Source: Planoprotostelium fungivorum (taxonomy: Eukaryota > Evosea > Variosea > Cavosteliida > Cavosteliaceae). From it: DNA of 64,000 nucleotides. The notes under the pieces were generated by a model. It made no database searches. It had not been told where the DNA came from and saw nothing but the letters and a program-made list of their open reading frames with translations. Location of the stretch: assembly GCA_003024175.1 (NCBI GenBank), contig MDYQ01000250.1:47280-111279 (forward strand), read 5' to 3'. Below, piece after piece: positions 1 to 11,627 of the stretch. How positions within the stretch are numbered: the stretch's first letter is position 1; each line of letters begins with the position of its first letter. A program made the position numbers and the translations under genes.

Positions 1-3000
1 GTGAAAGCTCTACGCTGAATCATATGTGATGCATCTCTATATCGTACATCACATCCTACGAAAGAGTTTATTCGATAGATATCGCGATGTATGATATATA
101 TATAAAATACGAGAATAGACAGAAGAGATTAAAAGAAACACAGGAAGACACCATGTGCGTCAGTCGATACTGCGTCTCCTCTTGGTTCTGGCAGGGCATT
201 CGAATCTTACTCTTACTCTCTTGTCTCTCTCCTTCCACCGTCGGATCAGTCCTCTGGTCCTGGCCCTCCACCCGAGAGATCATGAAGATGATGATCAGCC
301 GCGTCTGGTGTTACCCTCCCTTCCATCTCTCTCCACTGCAAGAGAATTCGATTCTACCACCCGACATGAAGAAGAGAGAGGTGAGTCTGTAGGGTGTGGA
401 GAAGCTCAAGGGTTTAGTTACAAGAAGAAGATCTATTGACACTGGAGAACATCAATCGACAGAGAGGACAGTGGGGCTGTGCCGTGGCAGAGGATGTCAA
501 ACAGATGCACATCAACACGTCGGACATGTTTCCACTGGAAGATCATCCGATTACCCGGCCGTCCGTGGAGGTGCATCCCATCACCCTCGAGAGAGATTGA
601 GACGTGGCAGGTTGTAGAGAGAGTGAGGGAATTGGAGGGAGAATACAAATTGGGACACATGCTGTGTGCTTCGAGGAATCCCAATTTCCTCTTGAACGTC
701 ATCTCTGCCTGTGTCGAAGAGAAGAGAGAAGACACGCAGAGAGAGAGCTCCGTGGACAATCTAAAATGGCTGCCCCACATCATTCAACAAGATCCAGACA
801 TACTGCAGGTGATCCACCGTGATTCGTTTCATTTCCACGTGTGGCTGAACGATCCAGGTCCTACCGATAACTTCTCTCTCCCAATTGTTTGTCGTGTACG
901 TGACGAGAGAAGGAGAGAGAGAAGAGAAGAAGAAGATTCTATCCATCTTGTGTCATCACGTCAGGCAACAAGGAAGATCTGCATTCGATATCATCCAATA
1001 CTTGTTGTCAGGAATGAACAGCAGGTGAGACATCACACCATCATGTAGATAGTGACGCATCTACAGCAGGACGGAAGAGAGGAGAAGACACAAGAAGGCT
1101 CTGTACATCTTGCTGACTTGTCAATCGATTGGAGATGAAGGACGCATCGATCGACTGCTGGACGAGAAGGATTATTCCACGGACGGTTGGCTGAATCTAT
1201 TCCACGAGAATTTGAAGGGGGAGAAGATATCAGAGCTGTTGGTGTCCCACGTTCGAGAGTCTCTGTTCAAGGAGACGGACATGGACAGTCTGTCCTCTTA
1301 TCTGCTCTACCTTCACTCTCTCTCTTCGAATACGTCTCAGTCTATTGATCTGGCCCTGGTGAGTTTTATCTATCGTTTATCCCTTTCACGCTATCTTCCA
1401 TCGTGATGTGCACATATACATCAACACGCACATGTATTTATCTATGACCACTCGTGTTGCATTGACCTGAACAAACTACAGGACACTTGTAAGCTACTGA
1501 TTGATCGACACTTGTTCATGGAGAGGCTGATGAGAGACGAAAAGAGTCGCACCACGATACGACACATCATCATCCGAGCCGTAGAGTCCTGCGGACAGAC
1601 CAACATCGATGTCAAAGTGAGACATACAACATCGACTCGATTTTGATTGATCTTCTATCAGGACAGCGTACAGATCCAAGTGAATGGAGGAAGAGAGAGT
1701 GCAATTCTACCGGAGAGATTGTGGAACGGGTTGTTACAGCTCTTGTCTCTCTTGCCTGCAGGGGAGGCGGAGGACACATCGATGGCTCGATTCTTCTTTT
1801 CTAGTGGATCGAGATTGTCTCTCGTTCGATCGAACGGTCAGGCGATGCCAATCACTCTCTCCTCACATCAAGTGATTTCATCACATCGATGTCCCTTCAT
1901 CATCACATCGTATATCACAACGTACATCACATCATGCATCACATCGATGTCCCTTCATCATCACATCATGCATCACATCATGCATCACATCATGCATCAC
2001 ATCATGCATCACATCATGCATCACATCGATACGATGACGAGATCCATCACATGGCGTGATCGTTCGATTGAAAGAGGGACAGAGAGACAAAGTGGGAAGT
2101 ATGGGAGGGAAGATCAGAGAAGGACTCGTGAGATCTATGGACGATGACAGCCTCTACCATCTCATGATGCAAGACACATTCGATCTCCTCGTGGCGAGTG
2201 ATCTACTGAGGGAGATGGATGAGAGGAACAGACCCCCTCCACTCCGTAGCAGCATCAGGAGAACAGTGAGAAGCATCGATGAGATGAAACTGAAGGACAT
2301 AGATCGTCGATAACATCAGACTCTACATCGATCTGGGTTGTCATCACGGTCGCATCACGATGGATGCACTCTCCGTAGGATTATCTTCACATCCATCGAG
2401 AGGTGATGCAGATGTACAAGGATGATGTCTGAATTCACGCAGGAGACGACACGATGAGAGACATGCAGGTAGACGAGAAGAGAGAAGAGAAGAAGAGAGA
2501 CGAAATCACTCGATTACTCTGGTCATCTCTGGATACAAATTCACAAGATGGAGGACACATGATAGAAGATATGCAAGAGAACAGAGGAGGAGAGAAGAGC
2601 TTATTGCCTCTCATGCTGGCCGAAGACATTGCCACCCGAGCGGGAGTGAAGACATCGACGAGAGAGAAGAGAGGAGACCATCCACTCGTCCGACTCTACA
2701 TGGAGAAGAGTGGAAGCGGTAGACACATCCAAGACGATGACAAGGAAGCAATGGACCTTCTAAAGAGTGTAGACAACACCAAGGACAATCGAAACAAGAT
2801 GCGAGAGACCATCGAGAAGATGGTGAGAAGGAGAGAGGAGAAGGATTGACGCGTTGTAGATGAAGACGAAGAGGGGAAGGATAGAGGATGCCCTGGGTCT
2901 ACTCATCCAGAGGTACGTCACAGATCACGACGTACGAGGCGCCGTACAATGGATCGAGAGGCTCTTCTCCCTCACCGATGGAAGAGAAGACGGAATCCTC

Positions 3001-5102
3001 TTGGACTGGTACGTTCACTTGACCCCACACCTCGATCGATCAAAAGTCATTCGTTGGATGTTCCACGAGAGAGAGGGGAGGATGAGAGAGAGGACACCTC
3101 TCATCGTGTCGACTCTACTCGATTCGTCCAGTTGGAAGAACTTGAGGATCTGTGCAGAAGAGCTACTGAAGGAGGGACAAGATGTCAACGAAGACGTCGC
3201 GTTAGGTTTCATCTCTTCGTACGAGAACCACCCTCGATCGTGGTTGGGTTATGTCCATCCATCAGATGACGTGCACGTCGACACCATCAGTTCGGTGAGT
3301 GGATGAGTGGTTCATCGTCTGTCGATCGATGCCTTACGATGATGTAGAGGACGTTCGGTACCGCATCACCCGTGGTAGAAGATCTGGGACCAGTCTTACC
3401 ACTGAGTGAAGAGATGTCGATTAGAATGATCGAGTGGTTGTTCTCTGGAAGGCATTCGAGGGGAAAGATGGAAGACAAGATGCACGAGCTACTCTTACTC
3501 ATACAGAAGAATCACAGCGTAGAACAATTGTTCGTGTATCTGTGTCATCAGGTGAGAGAAAAGAGAGGGAAGGAGATTGAAGAGAGAAGGTGAAGAAGGG
3601 AGGAGGAGAGAGATACAGAGACATGATGGTACACATCTACAATCACTCTTCTCCTTCTCTGGCCAGAGAATTGGAGAGTAAACCAGATGCACCACGCATC
3701 ATCGTCGATGCCATTGTAGATCGATTGGAGGACATCGAGAGGACATCACTCTTCTTCTCTTCACACGTTCTGTGGCAGAGACTGGTGAGACATTCACTTC
3801 TAGAAGGAGAGAGTACGAACGATGAACAGGTCGATTTGACGAGGACGATTCCACAACTAGTGGCAACGAGGCTCGATTCGATATTCACCATGCTGAGGAA
3901 GAGAAGCTCGTACACCATCGAGCAGCTCACGGAAACACAATATCATCAGATGTTACAATTGGGAACGAAATTGATCGATATGATGCGGCCCAATTCATTT
4001 CAGGTGAGGGAGAGACACGAGTGAAACTGAATGACTCAGCATCCTCTCTTCCTCCCCTTCTTATCTCAACTGGTGGATCAGTGTCACAAGATCGACAAGG
4101 TGGAGGAGAGATTGATCGAGTTGATCACTGCTTCTCTCCGTCTCGTGCATCACAGCATCCTCTATGGTCCCACTTTCTCAGCTTCTTCCTTTGCTTCCAG
4201 TGCAGACGTACCCAATCTGATGCTTTTACCTAAGATCATAGAGTGGGTTGATCATCGATTTATATTTCACCATAAGTACAATAGGATGCATCATAAATCA
4301 AGTGAAATAAGATGCATCACGATCTAAATAAGATGCATCACGATCTATACGAATGAAATAAGATGTGTCACACTAGTAGATAAGTGAAAGAAGATATATC
4401 ACACGATCATCGAGTAATATGAGATGCATATCAGATCAACACTATCTAACATTCAACCCAGAAACATCCTACAATTGTATCCACAACTGCAGACCGTCAT
4501 CAGCAGCATGAACATGCTCCAAGTACAAGCCCACCAGAGGACCTCCGCCAACGCCCTCCTGACCGCATCGAGAGAACAACTCTACCACATCAAACGTCAG
4601 ATCGAATACGATCACACCGAGAGCGTGTCCATACGTCCAGTCACTGCCTGCCTCGGCGACATCGATACCGCCTCACAGATCGACCCCAGTGTCATCTCTT
4701 TCTTTCACCTTCAGATCTTATCTCTGATGGCTTCACCTAGGAGTGAGCTGAGGAATACGGCCTACCAATTGACACTGAGGTGAGAGGAGAGAGAGAGTGA
4801 GACTGAAGAGAGGAGGTACCTGTCGAATTGTCACAGGGAGGAGGATAAGAGGGACATCGTCTCTTCTTTCTTCGAGCTGCTGAATCACCCGGAAGAGGCC
4901 GTGCGTTACGATGCACTGTTGCGAATGGATCACTTTCACAGAGCGTATTACGGTGAGAACCATCAACACGATACCATCAACGTGTGTTGACCACCATCGT
5001 GTAGGTACGGGATTCTTGAAGAGGATGTCTCAGTCACCCATCGCTGCACAGAGTCTGCCACGATTGATCGCCAACCTCTGTCGAGAGAAAGATAAAGTCT
5101 AG
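1..5102 (+). CDS. INTS1: Integrator complex subunit 1 (INTS1), 3' portion, partial
   Basis: Scaffold subunit of the nuclear Integrator complex, which cleaves snRNA and paused Pol II transcripts. Many exons line up in order with the C-terminal two thirds of animal INTS1 as I remember it: LGHMLCASRNPNFLL (about 655), LKWLPHIIQ (about 760), ETDMDSLSSYLLYLH (about 1275; animal METDPQTISAYLIYL), ILLDWYVHLTPHLD (about 2995), SSWKNLRICAEELL (about 3130), and DPSVISFFHLQILSLM (about 4690) near the end. The final exon ends CREKDKV-stop at 5102. Introns are short; 1359-1481 and 2823-2859 are read directly from the frame change. The N-terminus lies upstream of the window, and the first about 480 bases are not resolved into exons. 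Exons around 1800-2450 are poorly resolved because of intronic repeats. Identity is firm; exact exon borders are not. Confidence 0.88.
1866..2040. repeat. CATCACATCATG simple tandem repeat
   Basis: A roughly 12-bp unit, CATCACATCATG, is repeated almost perfectly from about 1959 to 2030, preceded by degenerate CATCACATCGATGTCC-type copies. It lies within INTS1 and is most likely part of an intron, because its only open reading is a histidine/methionine run without resemblance to the protein family. Confidence 0.8.
4262..4430. repeat. Degenerate AAGATGCATCACGATCT repeat in an INTS1 intron
   Basis: Several imperfect copies of a roughly 19-21 bp unit (AAATAAGATGCATCACGATCT and relatives) fill an AT-richer stretch between the exon ending in IIEWVDHRF and the next exon starting near 4430. 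Coding frames are closed here, so it is best read as a longer than usual intron. Confidence 0.65.
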
Positions 5103-5121
5103 TTCTTCATTTGTACAAATT

Positions 5122-7536
5122 TCATTTCTCCGCCTTTCGGTTGGTTTTCGTGTGCCCCGGCGAGCCATCCGAGAAGGCTTTGATGAGACTCGACAGCCCC
5201 ACGAAGGATTTCCTCTTGTTTATCTTCTCTTGATGCTCTTCTTCGCTTAATTTCGCCAGTGGGCTCTTCTTTGGACTCTCTCGTTCGTTCCTGGGTGAAG
5301 AGCTGGACGTATTCCTGGGGCTGAGGTCCAAATCGACTGGAGGAGTTAAGATCGATCTTCCACGTGGTGTCTAGACTCACTGCCGTCTAAACGGAGGGGA
5401 GGAGTCAGGGAGGCCACAGGCATCGAGTGTCTTACGTTCGATGGCTCTCTCAGCTTCGACAGTTCGTAAATGTCCTTCTCCGTCGCCTGTTTGAGGAGTG
5501 AGTAGAGAAGATTGAAGTGGAGGAGTGAGTAGAGAAGATTGAAGTGGAGGAGTGAGTAGAGGAGATTGAAGTGGATGAGTTGAATCACCTGTGGTAAATC
5601 CATCTGTAAGATGGTCTGGTAAAATTCGTTGGGCGGGAAATCGTATTCGGTGGATTTCAACAGCGTGACCTCACGGATGGCATTATGAACAAGACGCATC
5701 CGATCACTGTTCACGTGATGTCCGTCGATGTATTTCGGTACTTCGTGTATAAACGTTAAATCCTTTAGTGTCACCCCTGACGAACGTCAGCTCACTATTT
5801 TCAAGATGGAGAAAGAAAGCTCACCCAGGTAAGGAACAAAAGGGCCTTTTCCTTCGGCCACGAGGGTCTTGATGGTGGAACGATAGTTCTTGTAGTTCAT
5901 CGTCCCCTGTGTAAACTCTTCGATCTTGGCCCACTGTTTTTTCGTCCAATCGTCGACCCTCCTCCACGTTCGGGTCAGCCTCGAGATGGACGTTTGAGAT
6001 AAAGCGATGGAAATGATAAATACACTCTCAAAGTCCAAGTGTTTCAGACACGTCTGTCTCTGTTCAATTTACATCTTGGATGACTCTTCACCTTGGCCGT
6101 GATGACAAATTGTTTGATGATGTTGGCTCGGTTGTCTGCCTCCTCCACTCTGACGACACTGAAGGTGATGTAGTTGACGAGTGTGTTGTGCATGTCAATG
6201 ATGCTCTTCACGTTCGGTGCCGTGACGGTCGCATCCTCTTTCGTCCAGTTGAGGTCCAGCAACTCTCTCGCGTCGATGGCTAAGAATCTGAAATGAAATC
6301 AGACCTTCGATGTAGAAGAGATACATCACACCTCTTGGACGTGAGCAGCGTCAACTGTTGAGCCAGCATGGTCTGTTCTTTGATAAGCAAGCTGATCAAA
6401 TGAGAGACTCACCGGATCGTCCCACATTCTGCGAACAGCCTCCCCCTCCACGCGATTCTTCGTTGAAGCGGAACGGGTTCGGGATACCTGATGGAGAATA
6501 AATGAAAGAATAAAAGGAGAGGACGGGACCTGTGGAGCACCGTAGAGGAGGGGTGTGTAGCCAGCCTTTCCAGACAGCGTGTAATATTCTAGATACAAAC
6601 GGTTGGCCACCATGACCGACTCGTGGTCCATGTCTTTCGGATAGAGCTTCGTCCACGTAGATAGAAACCTCGCAATCCTATTTGTGGTGTCAATTTCGCT
6701 TCGGAGGAGACGATTCACTTTTTGATTTCCTCGAAATCGACCCGACGATATTTGGCGGGAGAGCAGAAGGAACCCCAGAATAAGAACCTGTTCATGAGTC
6801 AATAGAGACCTTTTCGTGTAGGCCTGACCTCGTAACCAGCTTGGTTAAGAAGACTTTGGGGGTGACGTAAGCGGGGAAGTTCATCAGCGTCTGCTCCACC
6901 ATTTCGGCTGATAGAGTGAGAAGAGCTTCTTCGATTCGGGTGATGCTCACGATGATCTTGGGTTTCAAGGGCCTGTGTGATCCAGCCGTTGATGTCCACA
7001 CTGTTTCCCATGCTAGTCTTCTCACTGAAGAGACCATCTGCGAAAGCGAAGAGATTTTGTACTGTGTAGTTGTATAGAAGATCATCCTCCAAAACGGTCC
7101 CCGATATGAGGGGATCGGCATAGATTCGAGTGGTGGGGTTCAAAAGGAGGTTGAAAACAGCGATTCCCATTTGTTCGACGAGAGCTCTGGTGTCACATCT
7201 CAGTCAAGAGCTTCTCTCCTTGCTCACCGTGAGTCACAGCGGATAGAGTTGTTCAAGTCGACGAAGAATACGGCGATATTTGAATCGTCCAGAGGAACAC
7301 CCTGACATTGTAATTGACGCATGGACTGTGATCGATCAACATAATCATGTGTATCGATGCAAAGTGCTCACTGGAACGAACTCATCGCCTGAAGGTAACC
7401 AGATGTCCTCCACCATCGTGCAAGATGGTTGTCCTGAAGAAACTTCGGTCAAAAATGCTCTGAATCTTGATAACAGGTTCCTCGTGGTGCAGTCTTCTCC
7501 TCTATGTATGTGTGAGCCGACACCACCACAGTCCAT
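5122..7536 (-). CDS. Ras guanine nucleotide exchange factor (RasGEF_N + CDC25 domains)
   Basis: Predicted activator of Ras-family GTPases at the membrane. A RasGEF N-terminal motif is seen in MVEQTLMNFPAYVTPKVFL and LLRSEIDTTNRIARFLSTW (about 6900-6650). The catalytic CDC25 domain follows: LLDLNWTKEDATVTAPNVK, IIDMHNTLVNYITFSVV (about 6250-6130), SISRLTRTWRRVDDWTKK (about 5980), VPYLGELS then LTFIHEVPKYID (about 5830-5740), and ELSKLREPSN near its end. The tail is Ser/Pro/Lys-rich (SPRNTSSSSP, then a KRKSFVGLSSLIKAF segment) and stops at 5122. I chose ATG 7536: an in-frame stop lies just upstream, and exons SGDEFVP to SMRQLQCQGV and NSIRCDSR to ALVEQMGIAVF join in frame through 40-45 nt introns. 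No extra SH3, LRR or kinase domain is visible. The Ras partner is unknown. Confidence 0.85.
5493..5573 (-). repeat. 27-bp unit in three tandem copies inside a RasGEF intron
   Basis: Three head-to-tail copies of a 27-bp unit (two identical, the third with one change) lie inside the segment 5487-5588. On the coding strand that segment begins GTGATT and ends AAACAG, so it reads as a 102-nt intron between MDLPQ and ATEKDIYELSK. The repeat keeps an open frame (HFNLLYSLL three times) because 27 is a multiple of three. Confidence 0.75.
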
Positions 7537-7992
7537 CTCACACTACTCCCAGAATAACTCTTCCACCGTGATTGATTGCCTGGAGAGAAGGTGCATCATA
7601 TTTGTCTTGTGCTAGCTTCCATAGAGTGATCCCCACAGGTACATCAGTGAGCGTGTTACATGCGTTCATCTCGGCTATTGACTGAGAGACCCGAAAAATG
7701 AACCTGTGTCTGTCGTGTTCCTCTTACGAAGACAGCCTCTGCCGATCTAAACTTCGGAACTTCCCAAGCAACGAACAATTCTCGATTTAAGGAGCTCCTC
7801 TTCTCCCTTCCTGTGCTGGGGTACAGGTGTGCCGGGGTTCGTTCATACAAAGAAGGAGAACACCTTAGGGCAACGAGCAAACCTTTTATTCTATTTTGGA
7901 TCCGCTGCTATTGGTGACACCCCAGCTGAAGCCTCTATCTTCTCTCCAAAGAGCCGCCTGCATCGACTCAGTGCCGTGACGAACGTTTCCCC
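7537..7992. other. Intergenic; no gene recognised
   Basis: Between the 5' end of RasGEF and the 3' end of the PPR gene. Only short unconvincing ORFs are present, none with a recognisable domain or good splice structure. Presumably it holds the RasGEF promoter (right part of the minus-strand gene) and the PPR 3' end. Confidence 0.4.
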
Positions 7993-9678
7993 TCACTTTG
8001 AGTTGATGGCCGACTTTTTTTCATCCGAGAGGCTGTCAAAGACCTCTCTCGCATGCACGATGCTGCCGTTCTGTATCATCTTCTCTAGTCGTTCAGTCCA
8101 CCATATCTGATTCGGAACATTGTGAGAATTCCTCTCCTTCAACAGATTGAACCACTTCATGAAGACCTGAGCGGCTTCAGTATATCTCCTTTCTATCTCC
8201 ACGCAGTTCATTGTTACTCGAGTGTGACTCCCACCTCATTTGTCTCTTTCACGTCGATCAGATATCTCAAAAAGGCCACATGCAGCCGCAGGTCGATCGT
8301 GTGCATCCTCTCCAGTTTAGTCATGTATTCGTCGACTACTTTGACGGGTATCCGGTGGTGCTGTAGAGATGCGAAGAAGGCTTGCGTACACTGTGAGTGT
8401 CAATCTCATTTGAACGTGAATGCGAGCGAGATAACGTCCGTTGCTATCATTCATCAGATGAAAGAAAATCCACCTCGTTCGTGGGTTTGATCCAAGCGGA
8501 TAGCGTTTTGTCCATCCACTGCATCATCTGCGATCGAGTTCAGCTCATCACAGCTCATCACTTGTCTCACATAGTTCCAATTGCGCGATTTTGAGATGTT
8601 GAGGAGTGATGTGAGGTAGACTCGTTGATCGAGCAACACTCCCTCCCTCTTACAGATGTCCAACATCTCTTCCATCATGTCGCTGTCTCCCACTTCTGCC
8701 GCCTTCACCAGCACGACGTAAGCGAATCTCTATCCTTTCGTCAGATGGAACGAAACGAAAATCCTCACCGAGTCGACCTTGGCTTCTTTGTGGTGTTCCA
8801 GCATCTCTCTGACGCAGCTTTTCATGTGATGCCACGTGATGGTACCTCCATTCAATAGCTCGGTCCAAACGTAGATGTCAGTCTTTGTACCCTTGGAGCT
8901 GCTGTGATGAGCTTGATGTGATGATGTGAGTCTCACTGCAGGTAGCGGATGTATTCTATGCCCTTGGATGCATCGAACGGCCTCTTTCGATTGTACATGC
9001 GGATGATGGAGGTCAACAGTTTGGGTCCGGGGATGATGTTCAAGGACAGCATGTGTTCGACGGTCTTTCTGACCTGATGATGTTTCAGATGTGATGAAGG
9101 AGATGGTGACCCTCACCCCTTCTTCGTCGGAAGTTGCGGTGAGCATGCCGACGAGACTGCCGAAGGTGATCCGAGTGAGGCCATTCATCGATTTCATCTG
9201 ATGAAAGTATTTCTCCACCTCATCCATCTCTCTTCTGCGACAGTAAAAATCGATGAGCTAATCCAGTGTGAGTCACGCATTGAAGTTAGCGAGAATTTAT
9301 GAGGTGAGACGGCTCACAATATTATACGTGTAATCGTCCATTTTGAGGTGATTGGTTTCAATCTGATTCAATACCTCTGTGACCTACCATTCGATCAGAT
9401 GAAAACCGCGACACAAATGTCACCTGGTCAGCTGCCATCTGGTCGATACGTACCGTGATATTGACTAATTTTCGATTCAAGTTGGCTATTCTCGGTAAGA
9501 ACATCGAATAGACAATCAGATTGGTGAACTCACTTATTGTTAATCTCTGCTTCATCTCAGAGATGGTAGCGGGTGCTGGTACCTCCATTGACATTTGCCT
9601 TCTGGGCGAGATCATTATCGGTGGTTTCCTCTGAAGAAATGACAAAACAGGCCGCCGAGCCAAACGTGAGATCAGCAT
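7993..9678 (-). CDS. Pentatricopeptide repeat (PPR) protein, probably mitochondrial
   Basis: Putative organelle RNA-binding protein. The start at 9678 gives an Arg-rich, acid-free N-terminus (MLISRLARRPVLSFLQR) typical of a mitochondrial presequence. Downstream exons carry helix pairs of the PPR type: EVEKYFHQMKSMNGLTRITF (about 9220), a segment near 9060-8990 reading GPKLLTSIIRMYNRKR, then SCVREMLEHHKEAKVDS (about 8820), LVKAAEVGDSDMMEEMLDI with GVLLDQRVYLTSLLNIS (about 8700), and the last exon QIWWTERLEKMIQNGSIVHA with REVFDSLSDEKK. It stops at 7993. I count roughly 8-10 degenerate repeats. No DYW, SMR or endonuclease tail is visible. The RNA target is unknown, and some middle exons (about 8700-8215) were not fully joined. 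Confidence 0.65.
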
Positions 9679-9902
9679 GATGATGATCTGATTGATGGTC
9701 TTGTTTGTTGAAATGTTCCGATCAATTACATCCAGCCACTGAAGGAAAATTAATGAAGTTCATCTTTCTTTACGACATTGACACCAATTATAAACTGATG
9801 TTGATCTGCCTGATGGTGTGTAATACACCACAACCGAAAGGGTCTGGCCCATGAACTCATTTTCATCGACGATGTTGGGAACATCCATCTTGTGCTTTAT
9901 TT

Positions 9903-10903
9903 TCATCCTAATCTGAGATTTACGGGCTCGATCTTGTTGCCGTTCTTGTACAAGTCCACCATCTGTACATAAGTGGTAGTATACTCCGTGACGAATGGAT
10001 CTCTTCCCCGAGGTCCGAGGGGGATGTGGCTGTTCCTCATGAATTCTGCCGACTCTCTTGTCGATCTAAGAGTGCAGCTGAGATTCTCTCGATTCATCTT
10101 CTCCATCTGTGGTGAGATGGCGCCTACGGAAGCAGAGTAGGTGGTGGTTGGTTGGTTTCTCTCCTTCTCCTCTGTCCCCTGGTTTCTTCTGTACCTGAGT
10201 GGATGAGTGAAGGATCCTTCACTTTTAAGTAGCTCACAGTGCAGTGGGTGCAGACGATGGCCTTCTATCGTTCAATCGAGTCTCTCTCTTGATGGGAGAC
10301 GTATTAGCGAACATGTCCTGGTAGGAGGTGGGATTCACATCTCCGGTGATGCATCTGAGGACATTTCGAACGATCTCCCTCTGGGTCGCATTGGCTGATG
10401 AGGTGAGCCAGTGGGAGAGACGCTTTGCATGATTCGGTTTCAGTAGAGCTTCTGCGTATTGAATCGTGGCCGACAACTCTTTGATGCTTCAGATGATGTT
10501 CTGCTCGACCGATGTTCACCTCGAGAGACTCCTCGTGAATGGTCAGGGTGACGTGAAGGGCTTCCGTGGAAAGAATGTGTTGTGCTGCGAAACCACAGTG
10601 TCTGATCCGAATTGATCTCAGGTGTTGAGGAATGTCTCGGTATGGATCTGTTGGACGGTATCGGTACCATCTTCTGTGCCGTTTCCGGTGGTTTCGAGAG
10701 TCTCTATCACTTAGTCCAGTTCTTGCCTTTCTACATTTGTTGCGGTCTGAAGATATCTGCTGATTCGCACGTGTTGTGATTCCAAGAAGACCGAAGTGAT
10801 GTTCTGAGATGCGTCACGAGAGCCTCTAATGAAGAATCACCTTGGATAGCTTGGGAGAGAACAGTAGCCCTGTGCTGAATCCTCTAGCTCCAAGGCTAAA
10901 CAT
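9903..10903 (-). CDS. Unrecognised multi-exon protein
   Basis: I do not recognise this gene. Protein-like exons on the minus strand are: a possible first exon at 10903 (MFSLGARGFSTGLLFSPKL, presequence-like) joined through an intron to ITSVFLESQHVRISRYLQT; an exon around 10600-10530 (AAQHILSTEALHVTLTIHEE); an exon 10480-10250 (ATIQYAEALLKPNHAKRLSH, then REIVRNVLRCITGDVNPTSY); and a last exon ending at 9903 (RNSHIPLGPRGRDPFVTEYT). An AATAAA follows the stop within 10 nt, supporting the 3' end. Between the first two parts there is an in-frame TAA that I could not splice around, so the first exon may belong to another gene or the model may be wrong. The IPLG...TTYVQM tail vaguely recalls microtubule-inner proteins, but that is not enough for a call. 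Confidence 0.4.
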
Positions 10904-11193
10904 GGATGGATGGAAGAAGTGATGAGAATGGGAAGGTGTTTTGTTTTGAAATAGAACCCTTAGAGGATCACGTGACCAGACGAAAGGTGCGTACCTGAAC
11001 CCACGTCAGTAGAAATAGGTCGGCCCATTGAAAAGAATTCATACATTGAGACACTCGCACCATCATCCTCTGACGCTGAGAAACTGAATAGAGGCTGGAG
11101 GCAAGCTGATCTCTGTCGATATTGGTATCATCTACAACACACTTTGACGAATTCGGGTTCCACTTTTTTTCTGGAACAAAGCCATCACCCACG

Positions 11194-11571
11194 ATGGCAG
11201 CGGCTGTGAGCAGCAGCGCGGTTGTGAAAGTAGTCGGAACAGAGGAAGAGATAACTGTGAACGTCAACGACAAAGGATTCTACGATGAAGTTGAGATAGA
11301 GGATCTCGAGTTTGATGAAGACAGCGAAACGTTCTATTATCCATGTCCATGGTGAATACTCATGCGACGCAACAGATCTGCTGATACATCATCAGTGGTG
11401 ATAGATTTCAAGTCACGTTGGAAGAGCTGAAGTCTGGCGAAGAGATAGCAAGGTGTCCCAGCTGTTCCCTCCTCATCAGAATCATATACAGTCCGGTGAG
11501 TCCATGGAATCAACCAGTGTTCTGTCCTGACATGGCAACAGGAAGATTTAGAAGAAGTAGAAGACGAATGA
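11194..11571 (+). CDS. DPH3: Diphthamide biosynthesis protein 3 (CSL zinc finger)
   Basis: Small iron/zinc protein that donates electrons to Dph1-Dph2 for the first step of diphthamide formation on elongation factor 2; it also supports tRNA wobble modification. Three exons: 11194-11351, 11396-11495 and 11542-11571, giving 95 residues. The first intron splits the codon of a metal-binding Cys. The core reads [20 protein letters not shown], then [28 protein letters not shown] and RIIYSP, so all four zinc cysteines (CPC and CPSC) and the CSL motif are present. The protein ends EDLEEVEDE. The usual family start is close to the YDEVEIED block; here about 28 residues precede it if ATG 11194 is used (ATG 11122 would be longer still). 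Assignment is secure; the extension is not. Confidence 0.93.
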
Positions 11572-11627
11572 TCACGAATCAAAGCACCATTCACCACCCG
11601 TAGAGAAATGTTTATAAGAGGTGATCG

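Noticed and set aside
1876-2147. Open frame with repeated Met-His-His-Ile through the CATCACATCATG array
   Set aside because: The open frame results from a 12-bp repeat being a multiple of three; nothing like it exists in INTS1, and intronic placement is more likely.
5461-5600. HFNLLYSLL triple repeat as part of the RasGEF protein
   Set aside because: The segment begins GTGATT and ends AAACAG, and removing it joins MDLPQ to ATEKDIYELSK as expected for the domain end.
7656-7880. 74-codon minus ORF between RasGEF and the PPR gene
   Set aside because: No family resemblance, no supporting splice structure or poly(A) signal.
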